Shown in pieces: positions 1 through 8,676 of a DNA stretch of 64,000 nt. The DNA comes from Parapedobacter sp. SGR-10. Lineage in GTDB: Bacteria > Bacteroidota > Bacteroidia > Sphingobacteriales > Sphingobacteriaceae. The notes beneath the pieces were generated by a model. The model ran no database searches. It saw only the letters and a program-made list of their open reading frames with translations, and was not told the DNA's origin. The DNA lies in assembly GCF_011030405.1 (NCBI RefSeq), contig NZ_JAAJTJ010000002.1, positions 248,001-312,000 on the forward strand, in the 5' to 3' direction. Numbering within the stretch: the first letter of the stretch is position 1; every line of letters begins with the position of its first letter. The position numbers and the translations under genes are program-made.

Positions 1-1949
1 CCCATGCCGGATGGTGGAATTCCACTTTGGCCATACCACCGACGATGCTTGTATATGATGAAGGAGGCGAAGAAGGTGGTGTATTTGAAGACTGGAACGA
101 AGGATGGTACTCTGGTGGGGTTATCAACAGCCCGGTGGCGTTGGTAGAGCTCATGCGGCATGATGTCACCAAGAAGAACCTTTGGACAAATCTATTTTTG
201 GAATATGAACCTATACGCAACCTGAAGTTTAAGACATCTTTTAGCAATACCAACTATTTCAGGAATGAGAGCCGATACGAACCGTCATCCTTGCCACGGC
301 GAAATTTTCTCGAAGCCGGAGGTTACGCGGTCAAGTCCGCCTATACATTTGAAAAAGTATTGAGCGAGACAACGGTATCTTATGCAAAGAGCTGGGCAAA
401 TGACCATCGTTTCAATGCTTTGGGCGGATTTACTATACAAAAAACCTCAGGCGTCACGCAGTGGCAAAGAGGACAAGGCTATATGGTGGACGCGACCGAG
501 GACAACAATATGGTAGCAGCAGAGAAAGAAGCGACAGTAATCACGTCCAATCTGGTAGAGACAGCGATGGTATCCACATTGGGCCGCTTGAACTATGATT
601 ACAAAAGGAAGTACTACCTGACATTCACTGGCCGGGCGGATGGAGCATCTAATTTTCCTCCCGGAAAGAAATGGGCGTTTTTCCCGTCGGGAGCTTTCAA
701 ATGGGCGATGTTGCAAGAACCCTGGATGCGCAATCTGCGGAATACTCTGGGTGAAAGTTCCTTGCGGTTGAGTTTTGGTACATCCGGCAATCAAGCTATT
801 GCGACATATGGCTCGCAGGCCAGATTGACAGCCAATAATAATGGTTATCTCTTCAACGGCGCGGCTCCTATTGCCTATCAGTTTGCCAATATCCCCAACG
901 ACAATCTGAGCTGGGAAACGTCAAAGCAATGGAATGCAGGGCTAGACCTAAAACTTGTCAACGAGAGAGTGTCGTTGACATTGGACGCTTATAGCACGAC
1001 GACACGGGACCTACTGCTTACCGTACAATTACCACAGCAAGTAGGTTTTGTCGATAGGTTGGTCAACCTAGGAAAAACACAAAATAAAGGTCTCGAGGTA
1101 CTATTGAACACAGTCAATGTACAAGCACTGTCGGGCTTCAAATGGACAAGTTCGTTTACTTTTGCCACCAATGACAACAAGGTCTTGGATCTAGGGCCAT
1201 TGGTGCGGGTGACAACCGAGACAAATTATGCAGCTCCTCAATACTACATGTATGGCTACGAAGTGGGTAGACCGGTATCCGGCCTTTATGGTGTGCGATA
1301 TGCCGGTACGTGGAAGACCCAGGATGAAATCAACGATTGGGGAGGAAGCAGATATGTATCTATCCCGTCTTTTTACCAGCTTGGGCGACAACGCTATATC
1401 GATGAAAACGGAGATGGTGTACTAAGCGAGGCTGATGAAGTTTATCTGGGGCAGACTGAGCCAAGGTATCAGGGAGGTCTGGGCAATAATTTTACCTACA
1501 AAGGCTTCGAACTTGATGTGTTTTTCCACTATTCGTTAGGTGCAAAAATGTACAACCCTATTGAGTTTAAGCAGGGTGTCGGATATGTCGGGCCAAACCA
1601 GTTTAGGTATATGATAGACAGGTGGCACCCGATCAATAATCCCACATCCGATCTCCCTAGGGTCAACTCGCAGGACTTTGTGGCTACAGACCGCTTTGTA
1701 CACGATGCATCTTTTGTGCGGCTTGGGTCTATGCGTTTTGGTTATACATTCAATCAGGCGAATATGCCTATCAAGACTTTGCAGAATCTCAGCCTCTATG
1801 TCACCGGAACCAACCTATATCTGTGGACAAAATATAATGGCTATGACCCGGATGTCAGCAACAACTCGTCATCCACAGTCCGGAGAAAAGATGATGGTGT
1901 GTATCCAAAGAACAGAACCATAGCATTCAGTATATCAACAAGATTTTAA
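1..1949 (+). CDS. SusC/RagA-type TonB-linked outer membrane receptor (C-terminal part)
   Basis: The reading frame is open from the left edge, so the gene starts upstream; only about the last 650 residues (part of the beta-barrel) are visible, and the signal peptide, CarboxypepD_reg and plug domains are outside. SusC-type landmarks are LTFTGRADGASNF, NLSWETSKQWNAGLDL and the closing ISTRF, an outer-membrane barrel ending in phenylalanine. SusC proteins import large oligomers across the outer membrane, powered by TonB, with a SusD lid. A susD gene starts 12 bases downstream, so the two are co-transcribed. Substrate cannot be read from the barrel; the neighbouring secreted phosphodiesterases point to a phosphate ester or nucleic acid (inference). 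Confidence 0.93.
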   Translation, partial: HAGWWNSTLAIPPTMLVYDEGGEEGGVFEDWNEGWYSGGVINSPVALVELMRHDVTKKNLWTNLFLEYEPIRNLKFKTSFSNTNYFRNESRYEPSSLPRRNFLEAGGYAVKSAYTFEKVLSETTVSYAKSWANDHRFNALGGFTIQKTSGVTQWQRGQGYMVDATEDNNMVAAEKEATVITSNLVETAMVSTLGRLNYDYKRKYYLTFTGRADGASNFPPGKKWAFFPSGAFKWAMLQEPWMRNLRNTLGESSLRLSFGTSGNQAIATYGSQARLTANNNGYLFNGAAPIAYQFANIPNDNLSWETSKQWNAGLDLKLVNERVSLTLDAYSTTTRDLLLTVQLPQQVGFVDRLVNLGKTQNKGLEVLLNTVNVQALSGFKWTSSFTFATNDNKVLDLGPLVRVTTETNYAAPQYYMYGYEVGRPVSGLYGVRYAGTWKTQDEINDWGGSRYVSIPSFYQLGRQRYIDENGDGVLSEADEVYLGQTEPRYQGGLGNNFTYKGFELDVFFHYSLGAKMYNPIEFKQGVGYVGPNQFRYMIDRWHPINNPTSDLPRVNSQDFVATDRFVHDASFVRLGSMRFGYTFNQANMPIKTLQNLSLYVTGTNLYLWTKYNGYDPDVSNNSSSTVRRKDDGVYPKNRTIAFSISTRF

Positions 1950-1961
1950 GGATACAGCAAT

Positions 1962-3464
1962 ATGAACGATATGAAAAAGTTAATCAAGCGATATGTATTA
2001 AACCTGGTTGTTCTTTTGGCGACAGTGTTTTCTTTGGCCGGTTGCGAAAAATTTTTGGAAGAGAATATGAAAAACGCAGCATCACCGGATAAGTTTTATA
2101 CCAGCGAGGCAGAGGCTCAGGCTGCGGTAAATGGAGTGTATGCTGTGCTGTACGATATTTTTTCCAATCCCGAATTCTTTTTCGCGGCCGAGGGCAGTAC
2201 AGATCTGATGGTCATGATTACCGAACGTAATGTCAACGGAAACTTTGGCTATTCGCCGGTAGCCCCCGGAGTGGGACAAGAAGTGTGGAAGCATGGCTTC
2301 AAGGGGGTCATGTATGCCAATAATACGATAAGCGGCATAAAGAAGTCTGCCCTTTCTGCTGAAATTAAAGATAAATTGGTGGCTGAGGCGACCACTTTGC
2401 GTAGCCTGTATTACTATATACTGACCAATACGTTCAGTGATGTGCCGTACTGGTCCGAGGGTTTGCAAAGTGAAGATGATGTGAACCAAGTCATTGCTTT
2501 GCCTCGTAGTGACGCAGATTCTATCCGCAGTGTACTGATGGAAGAATTGGAGGAGTATGCCCCTTATCTGTTGGAAAAAGCTGAGGGAGCCAATATAGGT
2601 CGGATCACCCAGGGATTTGCCTACGGTCTATTGGCCAGATTGGCATTGACGAACCGAAACTGGGAAAAAGCAAGGTGGGCGGCAGAGCAGGTCGTGAATC
2701 TGGCCACAGACAAGGGAATCTATACATTGGTCGACTATAGTGATATCTATAAGATAGAGAACAACAAAGAATCTATCTTCGAGATACAATATTCTTATTC
2801 GGTGACAGGGCTCCAACGCGCGCATCAGATCTATAATTGGTGTCTGCCCACGCCCAAGGATGGAAGCAAATACAATGGGGTAGATCTCGGTGCTAGCTCT
2901 GCTACACCTTATGGGGCGGTCAGGCCGACAAAAAGATTGGAGTCCTATTATTCAGATATCGATCGACGGAAGGCCCATGTATTGGCTTCGGAGTACAACG
3001 GGCAGGAGTTTAATCGGTTTAGATCCTCCGGGCGCTATTGGCTGGGGCCAAAATTCTGGGACATCTATGCAAATAACATTGCCAGCGGTCGAAACCTTAT
3101 TTTCATGCGTTATGCCGATATACTACTGATGATGGCCGAAGCATCGATAGAGTTAGAAGAGCTCGGCGATGCCAAATATTACATGGATCTGGTTCGCAAC
3201 AGGGCCAATATTGGAGGGGTTTCACTAACAGACCAATCGACCATGCGCGAAGAACTGCGCAAAGAGAGAGGCAGAGAATTAGCAGGAGAATTTACGCGCA
3301 AGTGGGATATTGTGCGTTGGGGGATTTTCTACGAGAGCATAAAATCTGTGGCAGAAGATTATGCTGCCGCCGCGGAAAATGTAAGGCCACATAATATGTA
3401 CTACCCTATACCGTCATTGGAAATTATGAAAAATCCAGCTTTGAGACAGAATAACGGATATTAA
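1962..3464 (+). CDS. SusD/RagB family lipoprotein
   Basis: 500 residues, the usual SusD length. The N-terminus is a lipoprotein signal (hydrophobic stretch ending SLAGC, with Cys as lipid anchor), followed by the family pattern EKFLEENMKNAASPDKFYTSEAEA and TPR-like helices (AYGLLARLAL, NLIFMRYADILLMMAEA). The C-terminus has the typical RKERGRELAGEFTRKWDIVRWG and ends near YYPIPSLEIMKNPALRQNNGY. It acts on the cell surface, gating the SusC receptor and binding the substrate. Start chosen at the first ATG; a second in-frame ATG three codons later (MKKLIK) would also give a normal signal. Sixth-base spacing to the next gene supports one operon. Confidence 0.95.
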   Translation: MNDMKKLIKRYVLNLVVLLATVFSLAGCEKFLEENMKNAASPDKFYTSEAEAQAAVNGVYAVLYDIFSNPEFFFAAEGSTDLMVMITERNVNGNFGYSPVAPGVGQEVWKHGFKGVMYANNTISGIKKSALSAEIKDKLVAEATTLRSLYYYILTNTFSDVPYWSEGLQSEDDVNQVIALPRSDADSIRSVLMEELEEYAPYLLEKAEGANIGRITQGFAYGLLARLALTNRNWEKARWAAEQVVNLATDKGIYTLVDYSDIYKIENNKESIFEIQYSYSVTGLQRAHQIYNWCLPTPKDGSKYNGVDLGASSATPYGAVRPTKRLESYYSDIDRRKAHVLASEYNGQEFNRFRSSGRYWLGPKFWDIYANNIASGRNLIFMRYADILLMMAEASIELEELGDAKYYMDLVRNRANIGGVSLTDQSTMREELRKERGRELAGEFTRKWDIVRWGIFYESIKSVAEDYAAAAENVRPHNMYYPIPSLEIMKNPALRQNNGY

Positions 3465-3470
3465 GTAAGT

Positions 3471-4334
3471 ATGAAAACATATATCATAATCGCTGTGCTT
3501 ATGCTGTCCGTGGTATTGGACAATGCCGGCTATGCAGCTTGTACAGGACAAGGTGATCCGTTAAAGATCATGAACTACAACGTATTGGTCGGATTCAATG
3601 GGAGCAAGATGTACAGAGAAAAGTACAAGAACTGGATCAAAGAGCGCTTGCCTGATATCATCGGTTATCAGGAAATGAGTAAATTCACAGAAGATACTTT
3701 TGCAGCTTTTGCCCAAAGCTACGGACATTCCTATACTGTTTTTTTTGACACAGGGAGTTGCTGCCCCTTGGCGATATCGTCTAAATATCCTATTTCCAAT
3801 ATCCAAAAGATAGGGATAGGCCTGCACCATGGCGTGATTACGGCCGAAATAGAAGGTTATAGATTAATCGTCTTGCATCTCGACCCATCAAGCTGGCAAC
3901 AACGTTTAGTAGAAATAGATAAAATATTGGCTATCATTGATTCGCTTCCGAAAGAAAAACGATTGATGATGGGCGACTTCAATTCTTTCTCTCCTGTGGA
4001 TGCTGACGTGTACAGTACACAGCAGGCACGTTTGGCACGGGCCATTAAAGCACAAAGTAAGAATATCAACAATGGAAATTTTGATTATAGCGTGATACAG
4101 CGGGTCATCGATGCAGGATACATCGACAGTTGGTGGGAAAAACACCGAAAATTTACACACACCTGTCCGACCAATCTGCATTCTACAGCTGGAAGTGCCG
4201 ACAAATTAAGGATTGATTATATATGGACAAGCCCGGATTTGAAACCTGAGATCAAAGACTGTGAGGTCGTGTATGATGGGACGACACACATATTGTCCGA
4301 TCATTATCCCGTGTTGCTGACCCTAGAACGATAA
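3471..4334 (+). CDS. Secreted endonuclease/exonuclease/phosphatase (EEP) family protein
   Basis: 287 residues with an N-terminal signal peptide (residues 1 to about 23, ending GYAACTG) and an EEP fold. Visible catalytic motifs in order: MNYNVL (metal-site Asn), GYQEM (Glu), LHLDP, GDFNSF, DYIWTS and SDHYPV (Asp-His). All are present, so the enzyme should be active. The family (DNase I, sphingomyelinases, inositol phosphatases) cleaves phosphodiester or phosphomonoester bonds; the actual substrate is not determined by sequence. It sits 6 bases after susD, which suggests it cuts a phosphorus-containing polymer outside the inner membrane before or after SusCD uptake. The Cys after the signal is not a clear lipobox. 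Confidence 0.88.
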   Translation: MKTYIIIAVLMLSVVLDNAGYAACTGQGDPLKIMNYNVLVGFNGSKMYREKYKNWIKERLPDIIGYQEMSKFTEDTFAAFAQSYGHSYTVFFDTGSCCPLAISSKYPISNIQKIGIGLHHGVITAEIEGYRLIVLHLDPSSWQQRLVEIDKILAIIDSLPKEKRLMMGDFNSFSPVDADVYSTQQARLARAIKAQSKNINNGNFDYSVIQRVIDAGYIDSWWEKHRKFTHTCPTNLHSTAGSADKLRIDYIWTSPDLKPEIKDCEVVYDGTTHILSDHYPVLLTLER

Positions 4335-4344
4335 AAATTAAGAT

Positions 4345-4929
4345 ATGATGGAATTGAATAGATTGCCTGTTGTTTTTGTGTCCCTGTTTTTGTTGTCTGT
4401 TTCGTCGGTATGTGCGCAGCCGCAAAGTACTGTCAAGCGCATACACGAAACTTTTCTGGACGCACAGAACAAAAATAAATACCCTGCCGAGGTCATTACG
4501 GCTTTGTCCGGTGAATGGCTCTTTGACGATGCCTTGGTCACTGATGTCAAGTCTAGCGATATCCGTCCCAAAGCTCCGCGTCTGCTTGGGCCGAGAAGTA
4601 CAAACAATGCAAATGGCTTTATCAGTACCGGGTTTGACATCAAAGGACTGACCACGATCAAGGTAGGTTTTATCGGGTACAAGGATGACATATCCGATTA
4701 TTTTGCCGTAGAGGTATTTGTATCTAAGGATGGTGGGAAAAACTGGGCTTCCCTCGGTATTCGTCGGGGAGATCCTACGAAAGAAGAGGAAACATTTGCA
4801 GAGTATAAGATCAAAAACAAGAAACAAGAAGCCTATCGTGTAAAAATCGCAAATGCATCCCAACCGAAATCAGATCGGCTAAGCCGCATTAACATCACCG
4901 AAATTCAGTTTGAGTATGAAGAGCAATAA
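4345..4929 (+). CDS. Secreted protein with GKWLF-type module, copy 1
   Basis: 194 residues, signal peptide cleaved near VCAQ (about residue 25). I do not recognise a named family. The mature part is a single beta-rich module with SGEWLFDDALV, STGFDIKGLTTIKVGFIGY, VEVFVSKDGGKNWASLG and a final INITEIQFEYEEQ. The same landmarks recur in the next gene and in the C-terminal 190 residues of the DUF5689 lipoprotein after that, so the operon carries three copies of one module. The pattern resembles carbohydrate-binding or jelly-roll accessory domains on secreted enzymes, but that is a guess. Its stop codon lies inside the next gene (14-base overlap). Confidence 0.8.
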   Translation: MMELNRLPVVFVSLFLLSVSSVCAQPQSTVKRIHETFLDAQNKNKYPAEVITALSGEWLFDDALVTDVKSSDIRPKAPRLLGPRSTNNANGFISTGFDIKGLTTIKVGFIGYKDDISDYFAVEVFVSKDGGKNWASLGIRRGDPTKEEETFAEYKIKNKKQEAYRVKIANASQPKSDRLSRINITEIQFEYEEQ

Positions 4930-5521
4930 AAGAATATTTGGAATAAGGAACAACAGATCTTGGAGGAAGTTGTTTCGGAAAACCCTTTGCATCTTATGTC
5001 TGGTGGGGTCAGGTACGCTTGTGTTTGCGCAGGGCAACATCATAACCGAAACATTCGAAACAGCTACCAAAAAAGGAAGGTATCCTGAAGGAGACGTGAC
5101 GGCGGCAAGTGGGAAATGGCTGTTCACCGATGCCTTGGTATGGGACAAAGAACCAACCGATTTCAGACCTATGGCACCACGTGTCATGTCTGCACCTACG
5201 ATCGAAGACGAACCAGGAAGTCTTAGTACACAGTTCGAATTAAAGGGGCTAAAGAGTGTAAAGGTCGGTTTCATCGGTTACAGGTCCGATCCAGGATACT
5301 TTCAGGTCGAGGTATCGGTATCGGCAGATAAGGGCCAGACCTGGCGAAGCATCGGTACAGCAAGAGGAAGGTATGACAAGGGGCGGGAGACATTTGCCAC
5401 GTTCAAGACAAATGCCAAGAAGGACGAAGGGCTGATGGTCAAAGTATCAAATATATCTGCACCGAAATTAAATAGAATGAATAGGATAAACATTACGCTG
5501 ATCGAAATGGAATCCCATTAA
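4916..5521 (+). CDS. Secreted protein with GKWLF-type module, copy 2
   Basis: 201 residues from the ATG at 4916; a TTG two codons earlier is a less likely start. The long charged N-region (MKSNKRIFGIRNNRSWRKLF) precedes a hydrophobic signal core ending VFAQG. The mature part parallels copy 1: SGKWLFTDALVW, STQFELKGLKSVKVGFIGY, VEVSVSADKGQTWRSIG, INITLIEMESH. The overlap with the upstream stop suggests translational coupling and matched amounts of both paralogues. Function is unknown; the context places it outside the inner membrane as an accessory to SusCD and the EEP enzymes. Confidence 0.8.
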   Translation: MKSNKRIFGIRNNRSWRKLFRKTLCILCLVGSGTLVFAQGNIITETFETATKKGRYPEGDVTAASGKWLFTDALVWDKEPTDFRPMAPRVMSAPTIEDEPGSLSTQFELKGLKSVKVGFIGYRSDPGYFQVEVSVSADKGQTWRSIGTARGRYDKGRETFATFKTNAKKDEGLMVKVSNISAPKLNRMNRINITLIEMESH

Positions 5522-5545
5522 CTAATCAACTAAAAACGATTTTTT

Positions 5546-7510
5546 ATGAAAACAAGTCTAATGCAAAATATATCCATCAGATTGTATGGGATATTATTAG
5601 CACTGATCGTACTTTCTTCCTGTGAGAGAGATGAACCCGAAACACAAGTGCCCACTATTCCCGGTTTTCCGGTGAATACGACCATTGCCAAGCTTCTTGA
5701 AAAAGGAGAGGGCGTTCTAGAGGGAGATCCCATAGTTTGGGGATTTGTGAGTGCAAGTGGTGAAAAGCAGGGATTACCCAGTCTAGCTATCATACAGGGT
5801 GACGGAGCGGCGATAGCCATTAAGGTGGAAGAAGCACAACTCTCCAAATTTGAAGCAGGAACCTTGCTGTTTGTGAAAGGCAAAGAGTTGACAATAAAAA
5901 GGGAAGGCTCATTCCTCATGTTGGCAAGAGCCGACGGGGAGGCACTGGATGCCAATGATGTTGCTGCTCATATAGGTTTTGGAGCTAAAAACCAAAAAAT
6001 TCCTGTTTTGGAAATGAGTGTAGAACTGTTGGGCGAAGCACAACATCAGCAGTTGGTCACACTACGGGATGTAGAGGTGACCAATGAAGACCTGGATGGA
6101 AACTTTGGACCATCAGGCAACGATAGCCAAAAAGAAATACTTCTGCAGGACTGTGCCGGAAATGAAATTACAGTTGTAACGCCTAAAAATTCGGCTATTG
6201 CTTCTGTGGCTATTCCCGAAGGCCGGGGGAATATCATGGGTGTGTTTACGATCAACAATAACCGTAAGGAATTGCGTCTATTGGATGCCAAAGCAGCGGA
6301 CGGGTTGACCCAGATACGTTGTGCTGGATCGGGAGACATCACTTTGTCGAGAGCCATAGCAGGCATCATTGCCGCCGGTGAAGGCAGTACTATCCCGGCG
6401 GGTACCGAGTTGAAAGTAGTCAATATCTCTACAATTGTTGGCGAATTAAACGGTGGTATCACTGTGCAGGATGCCAGTGGAGGTGTACACATCTCCGGGG
6501 TCACTACGGCGAATTATCCATTGGAGGCTGCATTGATCATCGATGTGGGTAATAAACAGCTGACAACCGTAAACGGCCGACTGGCTATCTCTGGTGTTGC
6601 AGATGCTGATATACAAATTGCAGGAACCTATCAGTACCCCGAAAAAATTACTTCTATAGCCAATATGACTGGCGAAAATATGAGCAATACGTTGGTCAAG
6701 ATCAATGATGTTGGGATCATGCTGTACGATAATTTTGCGACCGAAAAAGTCTATCGCTTGCGGGACAACTCGGGCAAGGTACACTTGACGTTGGCTAATG
6801 CAAGTGGTATCACACTGACTGCAAATACAGCGAGTGTGACAGGTTATTTTGCCCGGGAAAACGGAGAAAATAAATTCTTCATACGCCAGCAAGCGGATGT
6901 GGTGTACGGTGGAACGGCTCCAGATCCGGATCCGAATTACATCATAGAAAATTTTACAGCTTCTTATGCCATCAGAAAAGATAACGGCAATATGATTGCC
7001 AATGGAAAAGCGTTATATTATTATACTCCGCAAGATGCTATATATGACAACTATCTGACTGCACCGACCGGCAAGTGGCTGTTCTATGGAGCACTTTTCT
7101 GGAAAACCAGAACCGGTGATATTGTCAATCCGACGGCTGTAATGATAGGTGCATCGGCGGTCAATACAACGCCACCAACGGCAGGTTTTCCTGACAATGG
7201 ACCGGGTTATATAGAGACCCAATTTGCATTTGACGGAATGAAAAGGATAAGAGTCCGCTTTGGATCCAATGCCTCTACAGCCAGTACCTATAGGGTAGAA
7301 GTTCTGCTTTCGACCAATGAAGGCGCGACATGGAGTTCGCTTGGTATAACCACCACGCCGAGGACTGTATTGGGAACAGCCGATTTTTCACCAAATATCC
7401 CACGTACGGAAAAAGTAAGGTTGCGACTTGTCAATCAAACACCGGAAGCCAACGGCAGATGGGGAGCATTAATGAATGTCGTTGATATAACCGTGGAGCA
7501 ACCGGATTAA
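5546..7510 (+). CDS. DUF5689 domain lipoprotein with C-terminal GKWLF-type module
   Basis: 654 residues. Lipoprotein signal ends LSSC (Cys about residue 26). Residues about 35-260 form a DUF5689-type region (VWGFVSASGEKQGLPSLAIIQGDGAAIAIKV, then FVKGKEL), followed by further OB-fold-like repeats to about residue 460 (VVNISTIVGELNGGITVQD; SITVTGYFA-like strands). The last 190 residues are a third copy of the module seen in the two upstream genes (TGKWLFYGALFW, TQFAFDGMKRIRVRFG, VEVLLSTNEGATWSSLG). DUF5689 proteins are surface or periplasmic lipoproteins often found with SusCD; their role is not known to me. Last gene of the operon, directly before a strong terminator. A shorter DUF5689 lipoprotein also ends the TonB operon near 57 kb. 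Confidence 0.85.
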   Translation: MKTSLMQNISIRLYGILLALIVLSSCERDEPETQVPTIPGFPVNTTIAKLLEKGEGVLEGDPIVWGFVSASGEKQGLPSLAIIQGDGAAIAIKVEEAQLSKFEAGTLLFVKGKELTIKREGSFLMLARADGEALDANDVAAHIGFGAKNQKIPVLEMSVELLGEAQHQQLVTLRDVEVTNEDLDGNFGPSGNDSQKEILLQDCAGNEITVVTPKNSAIASVAIPEGRGNIMGVFTINNNRKELRLLDAKAADGLTQIRCAGSGDITLSRAIAGIIAAGEGSTIPAGTELKVVNISTIVGELNGGITVQDASGGVHISGVTTANYPLEAALIIDVGNKQLTTVNGRLAISGVADADIQIAGTYQYPEKITSIANMTGENMSNTLVKINDVGIMLYDNFATEKVYRLRDNSGKVHLTLANASGITLTANTASVTGYFARENGENKFFIRQQADVVYGGTAPDPDPNYIIENFTASYAIRKDNGNMIANGKALYYYTPQDAIYDNYLTAPTGKWLFYGALFWKTRTGDIVNPTAVMIGASAVNTTPPTAGFPDNGPGYIETQFAFDGMKRIRVRFGSNASTASTYRVEVLLSTNEGATWSSLGITTTPRTVLGTADFSPNIPRTEKVRLRLVNQTPEANGRWGALMNVVDITVEQPD

Positions 7511-7518
7511 ATTGATAT

Positions 7519-7573
7519 ATGGGGGCATCTCCTATATCTGTCCACGACAGATATAGGAGATGCCCCCATTTTT
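7519..7573 (+). terminator. Strong intrinsic terminator after the SusCD operon
   Basis: A perfect 24-bp inverted repeat (7519-7542 with 7546-7569) has a 3-base CAC loop and is followed on the plus strand by five T residues. It ends the SusC-to-DUF5689 operon and separates it from the EEP lipoprotein gene 20 bases later. Confidence 0.9.
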
Positions 7574-7592
7574 AACATGTTATACCTAAAAG

Positions 7593-8525
7593 ATGAAAAA
7601 AGCACTATTTGTTTACGCTTTGGCACTTTTGGCTTTGGCCTCCTGTAGTAAAGATGCAGATATAGAAAATCCAAAAAAGGAAGAAGTCCCGGACAATATT
7701 GATCATACGGACTCAAAAGAATGGCTTTCACCCCTTACGGTAGCCTCATACAATATAGAGTTCGATACCGGAGGAGACAATCCGTGGAGCAACCGAAAGG
7801 AACTGGTCAAAAGGGTTTTTGATAAATACACTCTTGATATCGCAGGTGTGCAGGAACCGTCCAAAAAACAGCTGGAAGATATGTTGGCACTTATGCCCCA
7901 ATATGGTTTGGTCGGTACCGATGTGAGGGGAGAGACCACTGTAGAAAATAGGCTTACCGTGACTATTTTTTATAAAAAGGACAGAATAGAGATTGAAGAT
8001 TGGGGGACATTTTGGTTGTCAGAAACACCCACGGAAGCAAGCCGAGGCTGGGATGCGGCACAATCCCGGATCTGTACCTGGGCCAAGGCGAGGGACAAGA
8101 ATACACAAAAAGAGTTTTACTTTTTCAGTACCCATTTAGACCACGTAGGTACTGAAGCCCGGACAAAAGGAGCACAGCTATTATTAGATACCATACCGAA
8201 GATTACAGCAGGCTATCCGGCCCTATTGACCGGAGACTTCAATTCAAATCAAAACACCAGTTACTATAAATCAATGGTCAGCAGTGCGAACATCAAAGAT
8301 ACCTATACTTTGACGAAGAACAAGATAAATGCAGTACGAGGTACGTTCAATTATTATGATATAGATCAGTCCGCTAGCACCAACTACCGTATAGACCATA
8401 TCTTTGTGACCGCTACACCGGAGGTAAAAATCAACAGATGGGGTATATATACCGATGTCTTTCCAGGAGGGAAATACCCGTCCGATCATTTTCCAGTCAT
8501 AGTGGATGTGAGTTTTCTGAAGTAA
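7593..8525 (+). CDS. EEP-family phosphodiesterase/nuclease lipoprotein
   Basis: 310 residues; lipoprotein signal ends ALASC (Cys about residue 19). EEP catalytic motifs are complete: ASYNIEFD, GVQEPS, FFSTHLDHVG, LTGDFNSN, YRIDHIFV, SDHFPVI. It differs clearly in sequence from the secreted EEP protein at 3.5 kb, so the two are a family pair and not a recent duplication. As a lipoprotein it is probably anchored to the outer membrane, where it may hydrolyse phosphate esters or nucleic acid. It is separated from the upstream operon by a strong terminator, so it needs its own promoter or read-through; I could not identify a convincing promoter in the short gap. Confidence 0.88.
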   Translation: MKKALFVYALALLALASCSKDADIENPKKEEVPDNIDHTDSKEWLSPLTVASYNIEFDTGGDNPWSNRKELVKRVFDKYTLDIAGVQEPSKKQLEDMLALMPQYGLVGTDVRGETTVENRLTVTIFYKKDRIEIEDWGTFWLSETPTEASRGWDAAQSRICTWAKARDKNTQKEFYFFSTHLDHVGTEARTKGAQLLLDTIPKITAGYPALLTGDFNSNQNTSYYKSMVSSANIKDTYTLTKNKINAVRGTFNYYDIDQSASTNYRIDHIFVTATPEVKINRWGIYTDVFPGGKYPSDHFPVIVDVSFLK

Positions 8526-8597
8526 CGGTTTCATGGCAATTTCCTTCTGTGAAATTGTAGGCAAGAGTAGATTTTATGTCTGTATTACATACTAAAA

Positions 8598-8630
8598 AAA
8601 CCTATAAGGTTTCCCAAACCTTATAGGTTT
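8598..8630. terminator. 15-bp hairpin between the EEP gene and polA
   Basis: Perfect 15-bp inverted repeat (8598-8612 with 8616-8630) with a CCC loop. Runs of A flank both sides, so the T-tract needed for termination lies on the minus-strand side; on the plus strand only the T residues in the stem itself are available. It may be a weak or bidirectional terminator. Confidence 0.5.
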
Positions 8631-8645
8631 GAAAAAAACATTTAA

Positions 8646-8653
8646 TACCTTTG
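8646..8653 (+). promoter_or_regulatory. Bacteroidota -7 element upstream of polA
   Basis: TACCTTTG is an exact match to the Bacteroidota TAnnTTTG -7 consensus, 23 bases before the polA start codon. No well-spaced TTTG -33 element is visible (the nearest, at 8628, is only 14 bases away), so the -33 box is weak or absent. Confidence 0.5.
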
Positions 8654-8676
8654 TCTAAGACGCTAAAACACTTTTT

